Source: Gammaproteobacteria bacterium
GTDB taxonomy: Bacteria > Pseudomonadota > Gammaproteobacteria > PS1 > Pseudothioglobaceae
Assembly (NCBI GenBank): GCA_028599035.1
Contig: JAQRMT010000020.1
Coordinates: forward strand, 1 to 17,081
DNA length: 17,081 bases
Reading direction: 5' to 3'
Shown: piece after piece, positions 1-6,682 of the stretch
Numbering within the stretch: position 1 is the stretch's first letter
Layout of the letters: every line of letters starts with the position of its first letter
The notes under the pieces: model-generated
What the model saw: the letters and a program-made list of their open reading frames with translations, nothing else
The model's database searches: none
What the model was told of the DNA's origin: nothing
Program-made: the position numbers and the translations under genes

Positions 1-1
1 G

Positions 2-1240
2 GTGATTTTCGTGAGTGGAGCGTTGCCGGGTGAGAAAGTGATGGCGGAACGCACTTTTTCGCGCGCTAAATTTGAAGAGGCGGATGTGAGCGAAGTGCTG
101 GTTGCATCGCCTAAGCGTATTGCGCCAAAGTGTGCGGTGTTTGGCGTTTGTGGCGGTTGTTCGTTTCAGCATTTGTCTAGTAAAGACCAAATTGAAGCCA
201 AAGGAAAATGGCTAAAAGATGCCTTTGAACAACAAGCTAAAACCGAGCCAAAAAACTGGCTTGAGCCTTTACAAATACAGGATTGGGGTTATCGGCGTAA
301 GGCTCGATTAGGGGTGCGTTGGGTTGCTAAGAAAGATAAGGTTTTGGTTGGTTTTAGAGAAAAAAAATCAGGCTGGATTGCGAATATGGATAGGTGTGAA
401 GTTATGCACACTTCAATTGGTGAGCATTTGACGGATTTGGGTGAGTGTATTGAGCGGCTTTCTATTAAGGCGCAAATACCGCAAATTGAGGTAGCGGTTG
501 CTGAAGAAAATACCGTATTAATTTTGCGACATCTTGAGCCATTAAATGAAAAAGATGAGCAAATATTGCTAGATTGTGCCAACGATTTGGGGATTGCCTT
601 TTATACTCAAAGTGGTGGCGAAGACACGGTTAAGCCACTAGATAAAGCAGTTGTTCTAACTTATTCTCACCCAGATCATACTATTGAAATGGAATTTTTG
701 CCGACTGATTTTACTCAGGTAAATTTCAAACTGAATCAAAAAATGGTGTCATTGGCGATTGATTTGCTTGAACTTAATAATGACGATAAGGTGATTGATT
801 TATTTTGCGGGCTGGGTAATTTCACTTTGCCAATTGCCAAATATGCTAAACGCGTGGTGGGTGTAGAAGGGGATTTGGGGTTGATTGAACGCGCTAAATA
901 CAATGCTGAAAAAAATGCCATTACCAATGTTGATTTTTACAAGGCGGATTTATTTAAAGAGGTGGAGGGCTTTGAATGGTTTCGAGGCAAAACTTATAAC
1001 AAGGCATTGATTGATCCGGCCCGTTCAGGTGCCATTGAGCTTGTTGAATTATTACCTAAACTCGGTGTTGAGCGTTTGGTTTATGTGTCGTGCAATCCTG
1101 CTACTTTGGCACGAGATACTGCCAAACTTATTGAAATTGGGTATCAATTAGAAACCGCAGGGGTGATGGATATGTTCCCTCAAACTGCCCATGTGGAGTC
1201 AATTGCTTTGTTTACCAAAAAACAGTATAATAAAAACTAG
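2..1240 (+). CDS. rlmD: 23S rRNA (uracil-C5)-methyltransferase RlmD, 5' end outside window
   Basis: RlmD uses S-adenosylmethionine to methylate U1939 of 23S rRNA (E. coli numbering). The visible part begins inside the N-terminal TRAM domain (FVSGALPGE matches the family's FIPGLLPGE region), so about 25-30 residues lie upstream and the GTG at position 2 is unlikely to be the true start. Numbering from position 2, the Fe-S cysteines are C44, C50 and C53 (CAVFGVCGGC) and C132 (MDRCEV). The SAM-binding motif VIDLFCGLGNFTLP begins near residue 264, and the catalytic cysteine is C364 in YVSCNPATLARD. The remaining length agrees with the E. coli enzyme (433 aa). The stop TAG lies 21 bases before the antitoxin start, and the promoter of the toxin-antitoxin pair probably sits inside this gene's 3' end. 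Confidence 0.95.
   Translation: MIFVSGALPGEKVMAERTFSRAKFEEADVSEVLVASPKRIAPKCAVFGVCGGCSFQHLSSKDQIEAKGKWLKDAFEQQAKTEPKNWLEPLQIQDWGYRRKARLGVRWVAKKDKVLVGFREKKSGWIANMDRCEVMHTSIGEHLTDLGECIERLSIKAQIPQIEVAVAEENTVLILRHLEPLNEKDEQILLDCANDLGIAFYTQSGGEDTVKPLDKAVVLTYSHPDHTIEMEFLPTDFTQVNFKLNQKMVSLAIDLLELNNDDKVIDLFCGLGNFTLPIAKYAKRVVGVEGDLGLIERAKYNAEKNAITNVDFYKADLFKEVEGFEWFRGKTYNKALIDPARSGAIELVELLPKLGVERLVYVSCNPATLARDTAKLIEIGYQLETAGVMDMFPQTAHVESIALFTKKQYNKN
1203..1231 (+). promoter_or_regulatory. candidate sigma-70 promoter for the toxin-antitoxin pair
   Basis: TTGCTT at 1203-1208, a 17-base spacer and a perfect TATAAT at 1226-1231 lie within the last codons of rlmD. The predicted start point is near 1238, giving a leader of about 24 bases before the antitoxin ATG at 1262, which has an AAGGTG ribosome site at 1251-1256. 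The -35 box is weak (three of six consensus bases); the -10 box and spacing are ideal. Confidence 0.45.
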
Positions 1241-1244
1241 TTTT
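1233..1244 (+). promoter_or_regulatory. 12-bp palindrome, possible antitoxin operator
   Basis: AAAACTAGTTTT is a perfect inverted repeat just downstream of the candidate -10 box. It covers the predicted transcription start and includes the rlmD stop codon. Phd/YefM antitoxins commonly repress their own operon by binding palindromes overlapping the promoter, so the position suits an operator. That role is inferred from placement only; AT-rich palindromes of this length also occur by chance. Confidence 0.3.
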
Positions 1245-1261
1245 ATAAATAAGGTGATTAT

Positions 1262-1510
1262 ATGTTAGAGATCAGTGTAACTCAGGCGCAAAAGCAATTT
1301 AGCAAAATTATTAACAAACCAGCCATGATTGTTGATAAGAAAAAATCACTGAAAAAAGCAGTAATTTTGCCTTATGAAGTTTATTGTGACCTACTCAATC
1401 AATCTATCAGCAAAGCATCATTGTCAACTGGTGGCTTTATTGACTTTGTTGGCGTGCTGGATAAGGGCTTTAAAACGGATAATATAAAATACCAAAAGAT
1501 TGTTAAATGA
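1262..1510 (+). CDS. Phd/YefM-family antitoxin
   Basis: This 82-residue protein has the N-terminal layout of Phd/YefM antitoxins: MLEISVTQAQKQFSKII, a basic linker, then AVILPYEVYCDLL, matching the family's fold that ends in a helix following the V-x-[IL]-[SP]-x-[ED]-x-[YFW] stretch. The N-terminal part should bind operator DNA and dimerise, and the C-terminal tail should wrap the toxin. The start is supported by AAGGTG five bases upstream. Its stop overlaps the next start by four bases (ATGA), the usual antitoxin-then-toxin coupling. It should neutralise the PIN toxin and repress the operon. Pairing a Phd-type antitoxin with a PIN toxin is a known mix-and-match arrangement. Confidence 0.85.
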   Translation: MLEISVTQAQKQFSKIINKPAMIVDKKKSLKKAVILPYEVYCDLLNQSISKASLSTGGFIDFVGVLDKGFKTDNIKYQKIVK

Positions 1511-1905
1511 ATGTTTTTGTTGATACCAATATATTTTTGGATGTTGCATTAAAACGAGACGGCTTTAAAGAATCTTTGATTATTCTCAATGCCGCGCAAA
1601 AAGGTTTATTTAATGGTTTTATTGCTGATATTACTCTGCTTAATATTGCTTATATTGCTCAAAAACAACTCAAAAATATCAATAATTTTATTACCCAAAT
1701 CAACCAAAGTTTTACTGTGGTTGGCGCAGATAACAATACATTTACAAATGCTTTGTTGCTTCAAAATAAAGATTTAGAAGATGCGGTGCAATACATGTGC
1801 GCTCAAGAGTGTGATTGTGACATAATTGTAAGCAATGATAAGGGTTTTTATGTGGGCAAAATTCCTGTTTTAAATGCCAAGACTTTTATTAAGCAATATG
1901 CTTAA
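1507..1905 (+). CDS. PIN-domain ribonuclease toxin (VapC-like)
   Basis: At 132 residues this is the usual length of a single PIN domain. The N-terminal FVDTNIFLD carries the first catalytic Asp (D6). The central DLEDAVQYMCA (about residues 90-100) supplies the D-x-x-x/E-D-A acidic motif, and DIIVSNDKGF (about 114-123) supplies the C-terminal acidic residue. Together these form the Mg-binding site of the RNase family, whose members cleave tRNA, rRNA or mRNA when the antitoxin is lost. All expected acidic positions are present, so the toxin appears intact. Its ATG overlaps the antitoxin stop by four bases. The last eight bases overlap the start of a small membrane-protein ORF, suggesting that gene is co-translated. 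Confidence 0.85.
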   Translation: MNVFVDTNIFLDVALKRDGFKESLIILNAAQKGLFNGFIADITLLNIAYIAQKQLKNINNFITQINQSFTVVGADNNTFTNALLLQNKDLEDAVQYMCAQECDCDIIVSNDKGFYVGKIPVLNAKTFIKQYA

Positions 1906-2212
1906 TTCAAAAAAACAAGATCTGCGAATAGAACAACGCGTTGCTAGCTCTTCCACTCAAACCCGCCATTTTTTAACACTGATTTTTTGGTCTGCGCCTA
2001 TTACAATTTATATTTTAATGTGGCGTTTTACAGATTATCAAGATAACGATGTTTTATTTTGGCATTTTTTCTTGCTTTCCTTAAGTGTGCTTTTTTCAAT
2101 CAAGGTTTTTAAAATTGATCCGCATATTGATTTGATGCAAATTAGTGAACGACAACTTAAATTTAAACATGAACTCGCACCAAAAGAACAACAAGACTCA
2201 TTGCACGAATAG
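1898..2212 (+). CDS. small two-helix membrane protein, unknown function
   Basis: A 104-residue ORF starting at the ATG at 1898, which overlaps the PIN toxin's 3' end by eight bases (ATGCTTAA). A start at 1874 would be a longer overlap without a ribosome site. After a polar N-terminus come two hydrophobic segments (about residues 26-43 and 53-70, separated by a short DYQDND loop), then a charged tail. I do not recognise the family. It resembles small inner-membrane hairpin proteins with both ends in the cytoplasm. No clear Shine-Dalgarno is visible, so translation may depend on coupling to the toxin. The next stretch (2173-2310) stays open in another frame with protein-like composition, so this ORF could be the front part of a longer, frameshifted gene. 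Confidence 0.5.
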   Translation: MLNSKKQDLRIEQRVASSSTQTRHFLTLIFWSAPITIYILMWRFTDYQDNDVLFWHFFLLSLSVLFSIKVFKIDPHIDLMQISERQLKFKHELAPKEQQDSLHE

Positions 2213-2310
2213 ATGCCAAGCATCCGCTGCTTGATGTTTTAAGAGACGGTAAATTTGATGAGTGTAAAGATGTAAATTATGATGAATATCCTGGGAATAA
2301 AAATGATTGA
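2173..2310 (+). other. protein-like reading frame without a start codon; possible frameshifted gene tail or unrecognised small gene
   Basis: In the frame one base back from the small membrane ORF, an open stretch reads ...ARIDAKHPLLDVLRDGKFDECK, then DVNYDEYPGNKND, then TGA (2308-2310). The composition looks like genuine protein, and the stop overlaps the downstream YkuD start by eight bases (ATGATTGA), a coupling pattern seen throughout this run. No ATG, GTG or TTG exists in frame; only ATT (2200) and ATA (2209) are possible. The simplest readings are a -1 frameshift (sequence error or mutation) joining the membrane ORF to this tail just before its TAG at 2210, or a small gene with a rare start. 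No classical slippery heptamer is visible. Confidence 0.35.
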
Positions 2311-2746
2311 AATTAACATCACCAACCAAACACTTGAGCATCGGGGTAAGATTTATTCTGTTAGTAGCGCCAAAAATGGTATTGGTGAACAAGAAGGCTC
2401 ATTTTGCACGCCGACTGGTAAGTTTAAAATTGCTGAAAAAATTGGCAGCGGTTTGAAAATAGGCTCAGTGTTGGTGGGCAGGGTGCCAACTGGTGAGAGA
2501 TATAGTCCTGAATTAAAACAACAATATCCTGATAGAGATTGGATACTTACTCGTATTCTTTGGTTAGATGGGGCTGAAGTGCACAATAAAAATACCAAAG
2601 GTCGTTATATTTATATTCATGGATCACCCGATGAGGCGCTAATGGGCGTGCCTAATTCAAAGGGCTGCATTCGATTGCATAATCAAGAGATGGTTGCATT
2701 GTTTGACAGTGTTCAAATTGGTGAAGATGTTGTTATAATTGAATAA
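2303..2746 (+). CDS. leaderless YkuD-domain protein, probable cytoplasmic L,D-carboxypeptidase (ElsL-like)
   Basis: A 147-residue YkuD domain. The catalytic signature spans H106 (IYIHGSPDE) to C122 (GVPNSKGCIRLHN), and the upstream family features TPTGKFKI and ILTRILWLDG are present. I chose the ATG at 2303 because GGGA lies seven bases upstream; starts at 2279 or 2282 add only MMNILGIK with no ribosome site. Neither start gives a signal peptide, whereas classical L,D-transpeptidases act in the periplasm. Leaderless YkuD proteins such as Acinetobacter ElsL are known to trim D-Ala from tetrapeptides in the cytoplasm during wall recycling. The close coupling with ampG and nagZ supports that role here. 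The specific activity is inference; the YkuD assignment is firm. Confidence 0.88.
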   Translation: MIEINITNQTLEHRGKIYSVSSAKNGIGEQEGSFCTPTGKFKIAEKIGSGLKIGSVLVGRVPTGERYSPELKQQYPDRDWILTRILWLDGAEVHNKNTKGRYIYIHGSPDEALMGVPNSKGCIRLHNQEMVALFDSVQIGEDVVIIE

Positions 2747-3147
2747 TGAGTCAGTTAACACAATATTTACCTAAAAAAGCCTTTGAGCGTTTGCAAGCCA
2801 ATCAAGATGCTGTTTTGATTGATGTGCGCTGTGAGGCAGAGAATAAATTTGTTGGCAGGCCGATTGAGTGTATTTTTGTGCCTTGGGTTGATGATCCTGA
2901 TTGGGAGCCACATGCCGATGATTTTATTGCTGCTATTCAGCGTTTTGGCTGTCAATTAGACACAGAAATCATTTTAATTTGCCGTAGTGGCTATCGTTCT
3001 ACTGATGCTGGACACTGTTTAATCAATCAGGGTTTTAGCAATGTGTCTCATGTTGTAAGTGGGTTTGAAGGCGACCTTGATGAAAATAATCAACGAGGCA
3101 GTGTTAATGGCTGGCGGCACGATGGTATGCCTTGGGAACAATGTTAG
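2746..3147 (+). CDS. single-domain rhodanese-like sulfurtransferase
   Basis: 133 residues forming one rhodanese domain: LIDVR near residues 24-28 and the active-site loop CRSGYRS with cysteine C79, which would carry a persulfide. The C-terminal NGWRHDGMPW is typical of small stand-alone rhodaneses. There is no signal peptide, so it is likely cytoplasmic. Its ATG shares one base with the stop of the YkuD gene (TAATG), and its own stop overlaps the ampG ATG, so it sits inside the wall-recycling run. The sulfur acceptor is unknown, and no link to peptidoglycan chemistry is evident from the sequence. It could simply be a passenger in the operon. Confidence 0.9.
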   Translation: MSQLTQYLPKKAFERLQANQDAVLIDVRCEAENKFVGRPIECIFVPWVDDPDWEPHADDFIAAIQRFGCQLDTEIILICRSGYRSTDAGHCLINQGFSNVSHVVSGFEGDLDENNQRGSVNGWRHDGMPWEQC

Positions 3148-4655
3148 AAAATATTAAGCTTTTTATCCACCCTAGAGTGATGACCATGCTCTTTCTTGGC
3201 TTTTCTGCAGGTATACCAATTTTGCTTATTTTTTCCACTTTGGGCTTGTGGCTTAATGAAGCTGGCGTTGCAAAATCTAGTATTACTTTTTTCTCTTGGG
3301 CGGCATTAGGCTATTCGTTTAAGTTTGTGTGGGCACCATTAGTTGATCGCCTGCCACTACCTTTTTTGACCAAATTTTTGGGCCGAAGAAGGGCCTGGAT
3401 GTTTATTTCTCAATTAGCAATTATGACCTCGATATGGCTAATGTCTTCTGTAGATCCACAAGCTAATATTGATAATTTGGAGTTGATGGCTATTGGCGCT
3501 GTGTTGCTTGGGTTTTCATCGGCCACACAAGATATTGTGATTGATGCTTATCGTATTGAATCAGCCGATAAAAATATGCAATCGATGTTGTCTGCCACTT
3601 ATATTGCAGGTTATCGAATTGGTATGTTGGTAGCGGGTGCTGGTGGCTTGTATTTGGCCAGTTACTTTGGCTCCACCAAAGAACTATATAGTTTTTCAGC
3701 CTGGTCAAATACCTATTTAATGATGATTATGGTGATGATGGTCGGTGTAATAACAACACTCTTAATTAAAGAACCAAATTTAAGTAGCCACAATAAAGAA
3801 TACTCAACCAGAGATTATTTAAGATTTTTTGCATTATTTTTAGTTATTGTTGCCGCCTTTATTGCTACATTTGTTGTTAGTGCTGATCTCGGAAAATCTA
3901 TTAAAACAAGCCTTACGGAAGCGTTTTCGAATAAACATTTATCTGGCTTTATTGTTGGTACATCAAGAATGATGCTGGCCATTGCAGGTGCTTATTTTGC
4001 AGCCAGAATGTTAATTGCATTAAATATTGTGAATCGCTCCATGGTGAATAACACCTACATTGATCCAGTTAAAGATTTCTTTGATCGTTACGGATTGAGT
4101 GTTGCTATTTTATTATTAGCAGTGATTGGCTTGTATCGAGTGAGTGACATTGTATTGGGTGTAGTGGCTAATATTTTCTATCAAGATATGGGTTTTAGCA
4201 AAATTGAAATTGCCACAGTGTCTAAAACATTTGGCCTATTTATGACCATTGCTGGCGGATTTTTAGGTGGTTTAATGGCGATTAGGTTTGGCGTATTTAA
4301 AGTATTATTTTTAGGTGCAGTACTTTCCGCAGCGACCAACTTATTGTTTATTGTTTTAGCTAATGTAGGTCATGATATGATATGGCTCTATGTTACCATT
4401 ACTATGGATAATTTATCAGCAGGATTAGCGGGCGCAGCGTTTATTGCATTCTTATCTAGCCTGACAAATATTAAATTTACTGCCGTACAATATGCTGTAT
4501 TTTCTTCATTAATGACATTACTGCCTAAGATTTTTGGCGGTTATTCTGGCACGATTGTTGAAGTATTTGGCTATAGTGAATTCTTCATTCTCACCACACT
4601 AATTGGCTTGCCAATTTTGTACTTAGTGTACAAAGTAAAACCTTACATTGATTAG
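3141..4655 (+). CDS. ampG: AmpG muropeptide permease (MFS)
   Basis: A polytopic major-facilitator protein of 504 residues, close to E. coli AmpG (491 aa), with about 14 hydrophobic segments. AmpG imports GlcNAc-anhydroMurNAc-peptides from the periplasm for recycling, driven by proton motive force. Family signs near the N-terminus are FLGFSAGIPILLIFSTLGLW, the loop motif around KFVWAPLVDRLP and the basic LGRRRAWM. The middle has a long insertion between the two halves (about residues 210-300) that is also hydrophobic. The ATG at 3141 is preferred over a TTG at 3132: it overlaps the rhodanese stop (ATGTTAG), as in the other junctions here, and has GGGA just upstream. nagZ starts three bases after its stop, matching the substrate flow from import to hydrolysis. 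Confidence 0.92.
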   Translation: MLENIKLFIHPRVMTMLFLGFSAGIPILLIFSTLGLWLNEAGVAKSSITFFSWAALGYSFKFVWAPLVDRLPLPFLTKFLGRRRAWMFISQLAIMTSIWLMSSVDPQANIDNLELMAIGAVLLGFSSATQDIVIDAYRIESADKNMQSMLSATYIAGYRIGMLVAGAGGLYLASYFGSTKELYSFSAWSNTYLMMIMVMMVGVITTLLIKEPNLSSHNKEYSTRDYLRFFALFLVIVAAFIATFVVSADLGKSIKTSLTEAFSNKHLSGFIVGTSRMMLAIAGAYFAARMLIALNIVNRSMVNNTYIDPVKDFFDRYGLSVAILLLAVIGLYRVSDIVLGVVANIFYQDMGFSKIEIATVSKTFGLFMTIAGGFLGGLMAIRFGVFKVLFLGAVLSAATNLLFIVLANVGHDMIWLYVTITMDNLSAGLAGAAFIAFLSSLTNIKFTAVQYAVFSSLMTLLPKIFGGYSGTIVEVFGYSEFFILTTLIGLPILYLVYKVKPYID

Positions 4656-4658
4656 AAT

Positions 4659-5645
4659 ATGAACTTAGGACCGATAATGATGGATGTGTCAGCCTTGACA
4701 CTGACAAAAACAGAAATATTACAGCTAGCCAAGCCTTCAATTGGTGGCGTTATTCTCTTTTCCCGAAACTTTGAGTCGATTGATCAAGTTAAAAAATTAA
4801 TCGACTCTATTCGCGAAATTAATCCAGAGTTGCTAATATCGGTAGACCATGAAGGTGGGCGGGTGCAGCGCTTTAAGCAAGGCTTTACCCATTTACCTGC
4901 CATGGAAAAATTGGGTGAAATATATGATAAAAACCCAACCCTTGCTCTAAAACAGGCGGCTTCTTGTGGCTTTGTTTTAGCGTATGAATTATTAGCCATT
5001 GGCGTAGATTTTTCTTTTACGCCCGTGCTTGATTTAGACCACGGCAACTCCTGCGTGATTGGCGATAGAGCTTTTCACTCTAATCCTGATGTGGTTGTTA
5101 AATTAGCAGGTGCTTTGATTGAAGGGATGCACGAAGCAGGTATGAAATGTGTGGGTAAACATTTTCCCGGACATGGTTTTGTGGTGGCAGATTCGCACCT
5201 AGATTTGCCAGTAGATAACAGACCCATGAGCGATTTATTACAAGATATGAAACCCTTTAAAAATTTGATTAATCACGGACTTGATGCGCTTATGCCGGCT
5301 CATGTTGTTTATTCTCAAGTGGACGACAGACCCGCAGGATTTTCCCCCAAGTGGATTAAAGATGTTTTGCAAGCGCAACTCGGATTTTCTGGCGTGGTGT
5401 TTAGTGATGATTTATCCATGCAAGGCGCACATTTTATTGAAAATATAACCGACAGAGTAAGTACATCATTGGACAGCGGTTGCGATATGGTGCTTATTTG
5501 CAATCATCCAGAATTAGTCGCACAAGTGATTGACGAGGACTGGGGCCTTAGTGAGAAATTACAATCAATGCAAGGTTTTTATGTGTTTAAATCCGATAAA
5601 ATTAACCACCAACAACATCTAGCAACCATCAAGGATTTATTATGA
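4659..5645 (+). CDS. nagZ: beta-N-acetylhexosaminidase NagZ (GH3)
   Basis: NagZ removes GlcNAc from imported anhydro-muropeptides in the cytoplasm, giving anhydroMurNAc-peptides (which also act as the AmpR signal in organisms that have AmpR). All 328 residues align with the family: LGPIMMDV at the start, SVDHEGGRVQRF, KHFPGHG at 167-173, the flexible-loop D178-S-H180 dyad serving as acid/base, and SDDLSM at 249-254 carrying the nucleophile Asp. The ATG at 4659 gives the usual start just before GP(I/V)M, although an ATG at 4677 with a nearby AGGA is possible. It follows ampG by three bases and overlaps the next gene by four (ATGA). Confidence 0.96.
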   Translation: MNLGPIMMDVSALTLTKTEILQLAKPSIGGVILFSRNFESIDQVKKLIDSIREINPELLISVDHEGGRVQRFKQGFTHLPAMEKLGEIYDKNPTLALKQAASCGFVLAYELLAIGVDFSFTPVLDLDHGNSCVIGDRAFHSNPDVVVKLAGALIEGMHEAGMKCVGKHFPGHGFVVADSHLDLPVDNRPMSDLLQDMKPFKNLINHGLDALMPAHVVYSQVDDRPAGFSPKWIKDVLQAQLGFSGVVFSDDLSMQGAHFIENITDRVSTSLDSGCDMVLICNHPELVAQVIDEDWGLSEKLQSMQGFYVFKSDKINHQQHLATIKDLL

Positions 5646-5923
5646 GCAATAACAATACACCAGATTTTGAAACTAGGCTTCTAAGTGCCATGAGAAAAAC
5701 CCTCATTGCTGTCGCTAAAGACACTATGACTAAGCCTGGTTTGCGTCATCCATTGACAGAAAACACACAAAAAATGATTACTGATTGCCTAGATGTCGTT
5801 GTCTCCCGGCAAGTTGCCATCGAAAAAGAAACTGGCACCCACACCAAAATGAAACCTGTTTATACCGACGAACAAACTGTACAAAGTTTTTCTGTTGATG
5901 ATTTAAAGAAAACCCTAAACTAA
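5642..5923 (+). CDS. conserved hypothetical protein, 93 aa
   Basis: A soluble 93-residue protein with no signal peptide or membrane segment. Visible landmarks are a helical N-terminus ending in KTLIAVAKDTMTKPGLRHPL, a second helix TENTQKMITDCLDVVVSRQ, and a Pro/Tyr/Asp stretch MKPVYTDEQ. The pattern P-G-x-R-H-P-L followed by a helix and a late P-x-Y-x-D-E recalls a family of roughly 80-90-residue proteins in beta- and gammaproteobacteria that are sometimes labelled segregation and condensation protein A. I cannot confirm that label, and the length is far below true ScpA. Its ATG overlaps the nagZ stop (ATGA), so it is co-translated with the recycling genes. Function is unknown. Confidence 0.75.
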   Translation: MSNNNTPDFETRLLSAMRKTLIAVAKDTMTKPGLRHPLTENTQKMITDCLDVVVSRQVAIEKETGTHTKMKPVYTDEQTVQSFSVDDLKKTLN

Positions 5924-5944
5924 AGAACAACCTAGGAATAAGAA

Positions 5945-6679
5945 ATGATTTGGTGGGCTGCTATTTTTGGTTATTGGATTAATGGAGCTGTTGGTGCGTT
6001 TGTTGGTGTTGTTATAGTTTGGATATTGAGCTTTGTTATAAAGTCATTCAATATTAATAACGATACTCACGCTACAGAACTATTTCTTAACGCTCTTTTC
6101 TCAATGCTTGCAAAGATGGCAAAAGCAGATGGCGTTATTACTAAAGAAGAAATTGACGCTGTAACACAGTTTATGAATGCCATAAGATTGAGTAGTAAGG
6201 ATAAAGAAACTGCTATCAATGCCTTTAGAAAGGCATCATCAAGTGAGCAATCAATCTACGAATATGCTAGTCAATACAGAGCGCTAGCCAGTACAGAAAT
6301 GATAGGAGTGGTTTATGCGGTGCTTTGGGATGTTGCGCATTCTGATGGTGTTTTACATGAGCAAGAAGATGAAATTCTAAGAAAAATACCCGAGTATTTG
6401 GGCTTACACCATGGCACATATAATGACTATAAGAATCGTGCCAATAATCAAGATAACTGGGGTAAAGTTGATATAGACAAGCATTACGAAGTGCTTGGCT
6501 GTGCTAAAAATAATAGCGATAAAGAGATTAAAAAAGCCTATAGAAAAGCCATATCTAAACATCATCCCGATAAAATACAGTCCCAAGGTTTGCCTAAAGA
6601 GTTTATGGATTACGCTAACGAGCAGTCAAAAAAGATTAATAAAGCTTATGATGCGATTAAAAAATCAAGGAAGCGTTAA
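5945..6679 (+). CDS. djlA: membrane-anchored J-domain co-chaperone DjlA
   Basis: DjlA is a type III membrane co-chaperone that stimulates DnaK ATPase and, in E. coli, influences the Rcs envelope-stress pathway. The 244-residue protein has the right order: one N-terminal membrane span rich in Gly (about residues 2-33), a TerB-like helical domain (about 45-155), a short linker and a C-terminal J domain. The J domain starts at HYEVLGCAKNNSDKEIKKAYR and has its HPD triad at 207-209, followed by the DjlA-type KGLPKEFMDYA. AGGAA sits about nine bases before the ATG. It follows the 93-aa gene by 21 bases and converges on uvrD with only three bases between the stop codons. Slightly shorter than E. 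coli DjlA (271 aa). Confidence 0.92.
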   Translation: MIWWAAIFGYWINGAVGAFVGVVIVWILSFVIKSFNINNDTHATELFLNALFSMLAKMAKADGVITKEEIDAVTQFMNAIRLSSKDKETAINAFRKASSSEQSIYEYASQYRALASTEMIGVVYAVLWDVAHSDGVLHEQEDEILRKIPEYLGLHHGTYNDYKNRANNQDNWGKVDIDKHYEVLGCAKNNSDKEIKKAYRKAISKHHPDKIQSQGLPKEFMDYANEQSKKINKAYDAIKKSRKR

Positions 6680-6682
6680 AGT

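Noticed and set aside
2217..2233. CAAGCA...TGCTTG hairpin after the small membrane ORF, as a terminator
   Set aside because: The stem is only six base pairs and is followed by a short interrupted T stretch. It also lies inside the protein-like frame 2173-2310.
3132..3140. TTG start for ampG three codons upstream
   Set aside because: The ATG at 3141 gives the same stop-overlap pattern as the neighbouring genes and has a GGGA upstream; TTG adds nothing conserved.
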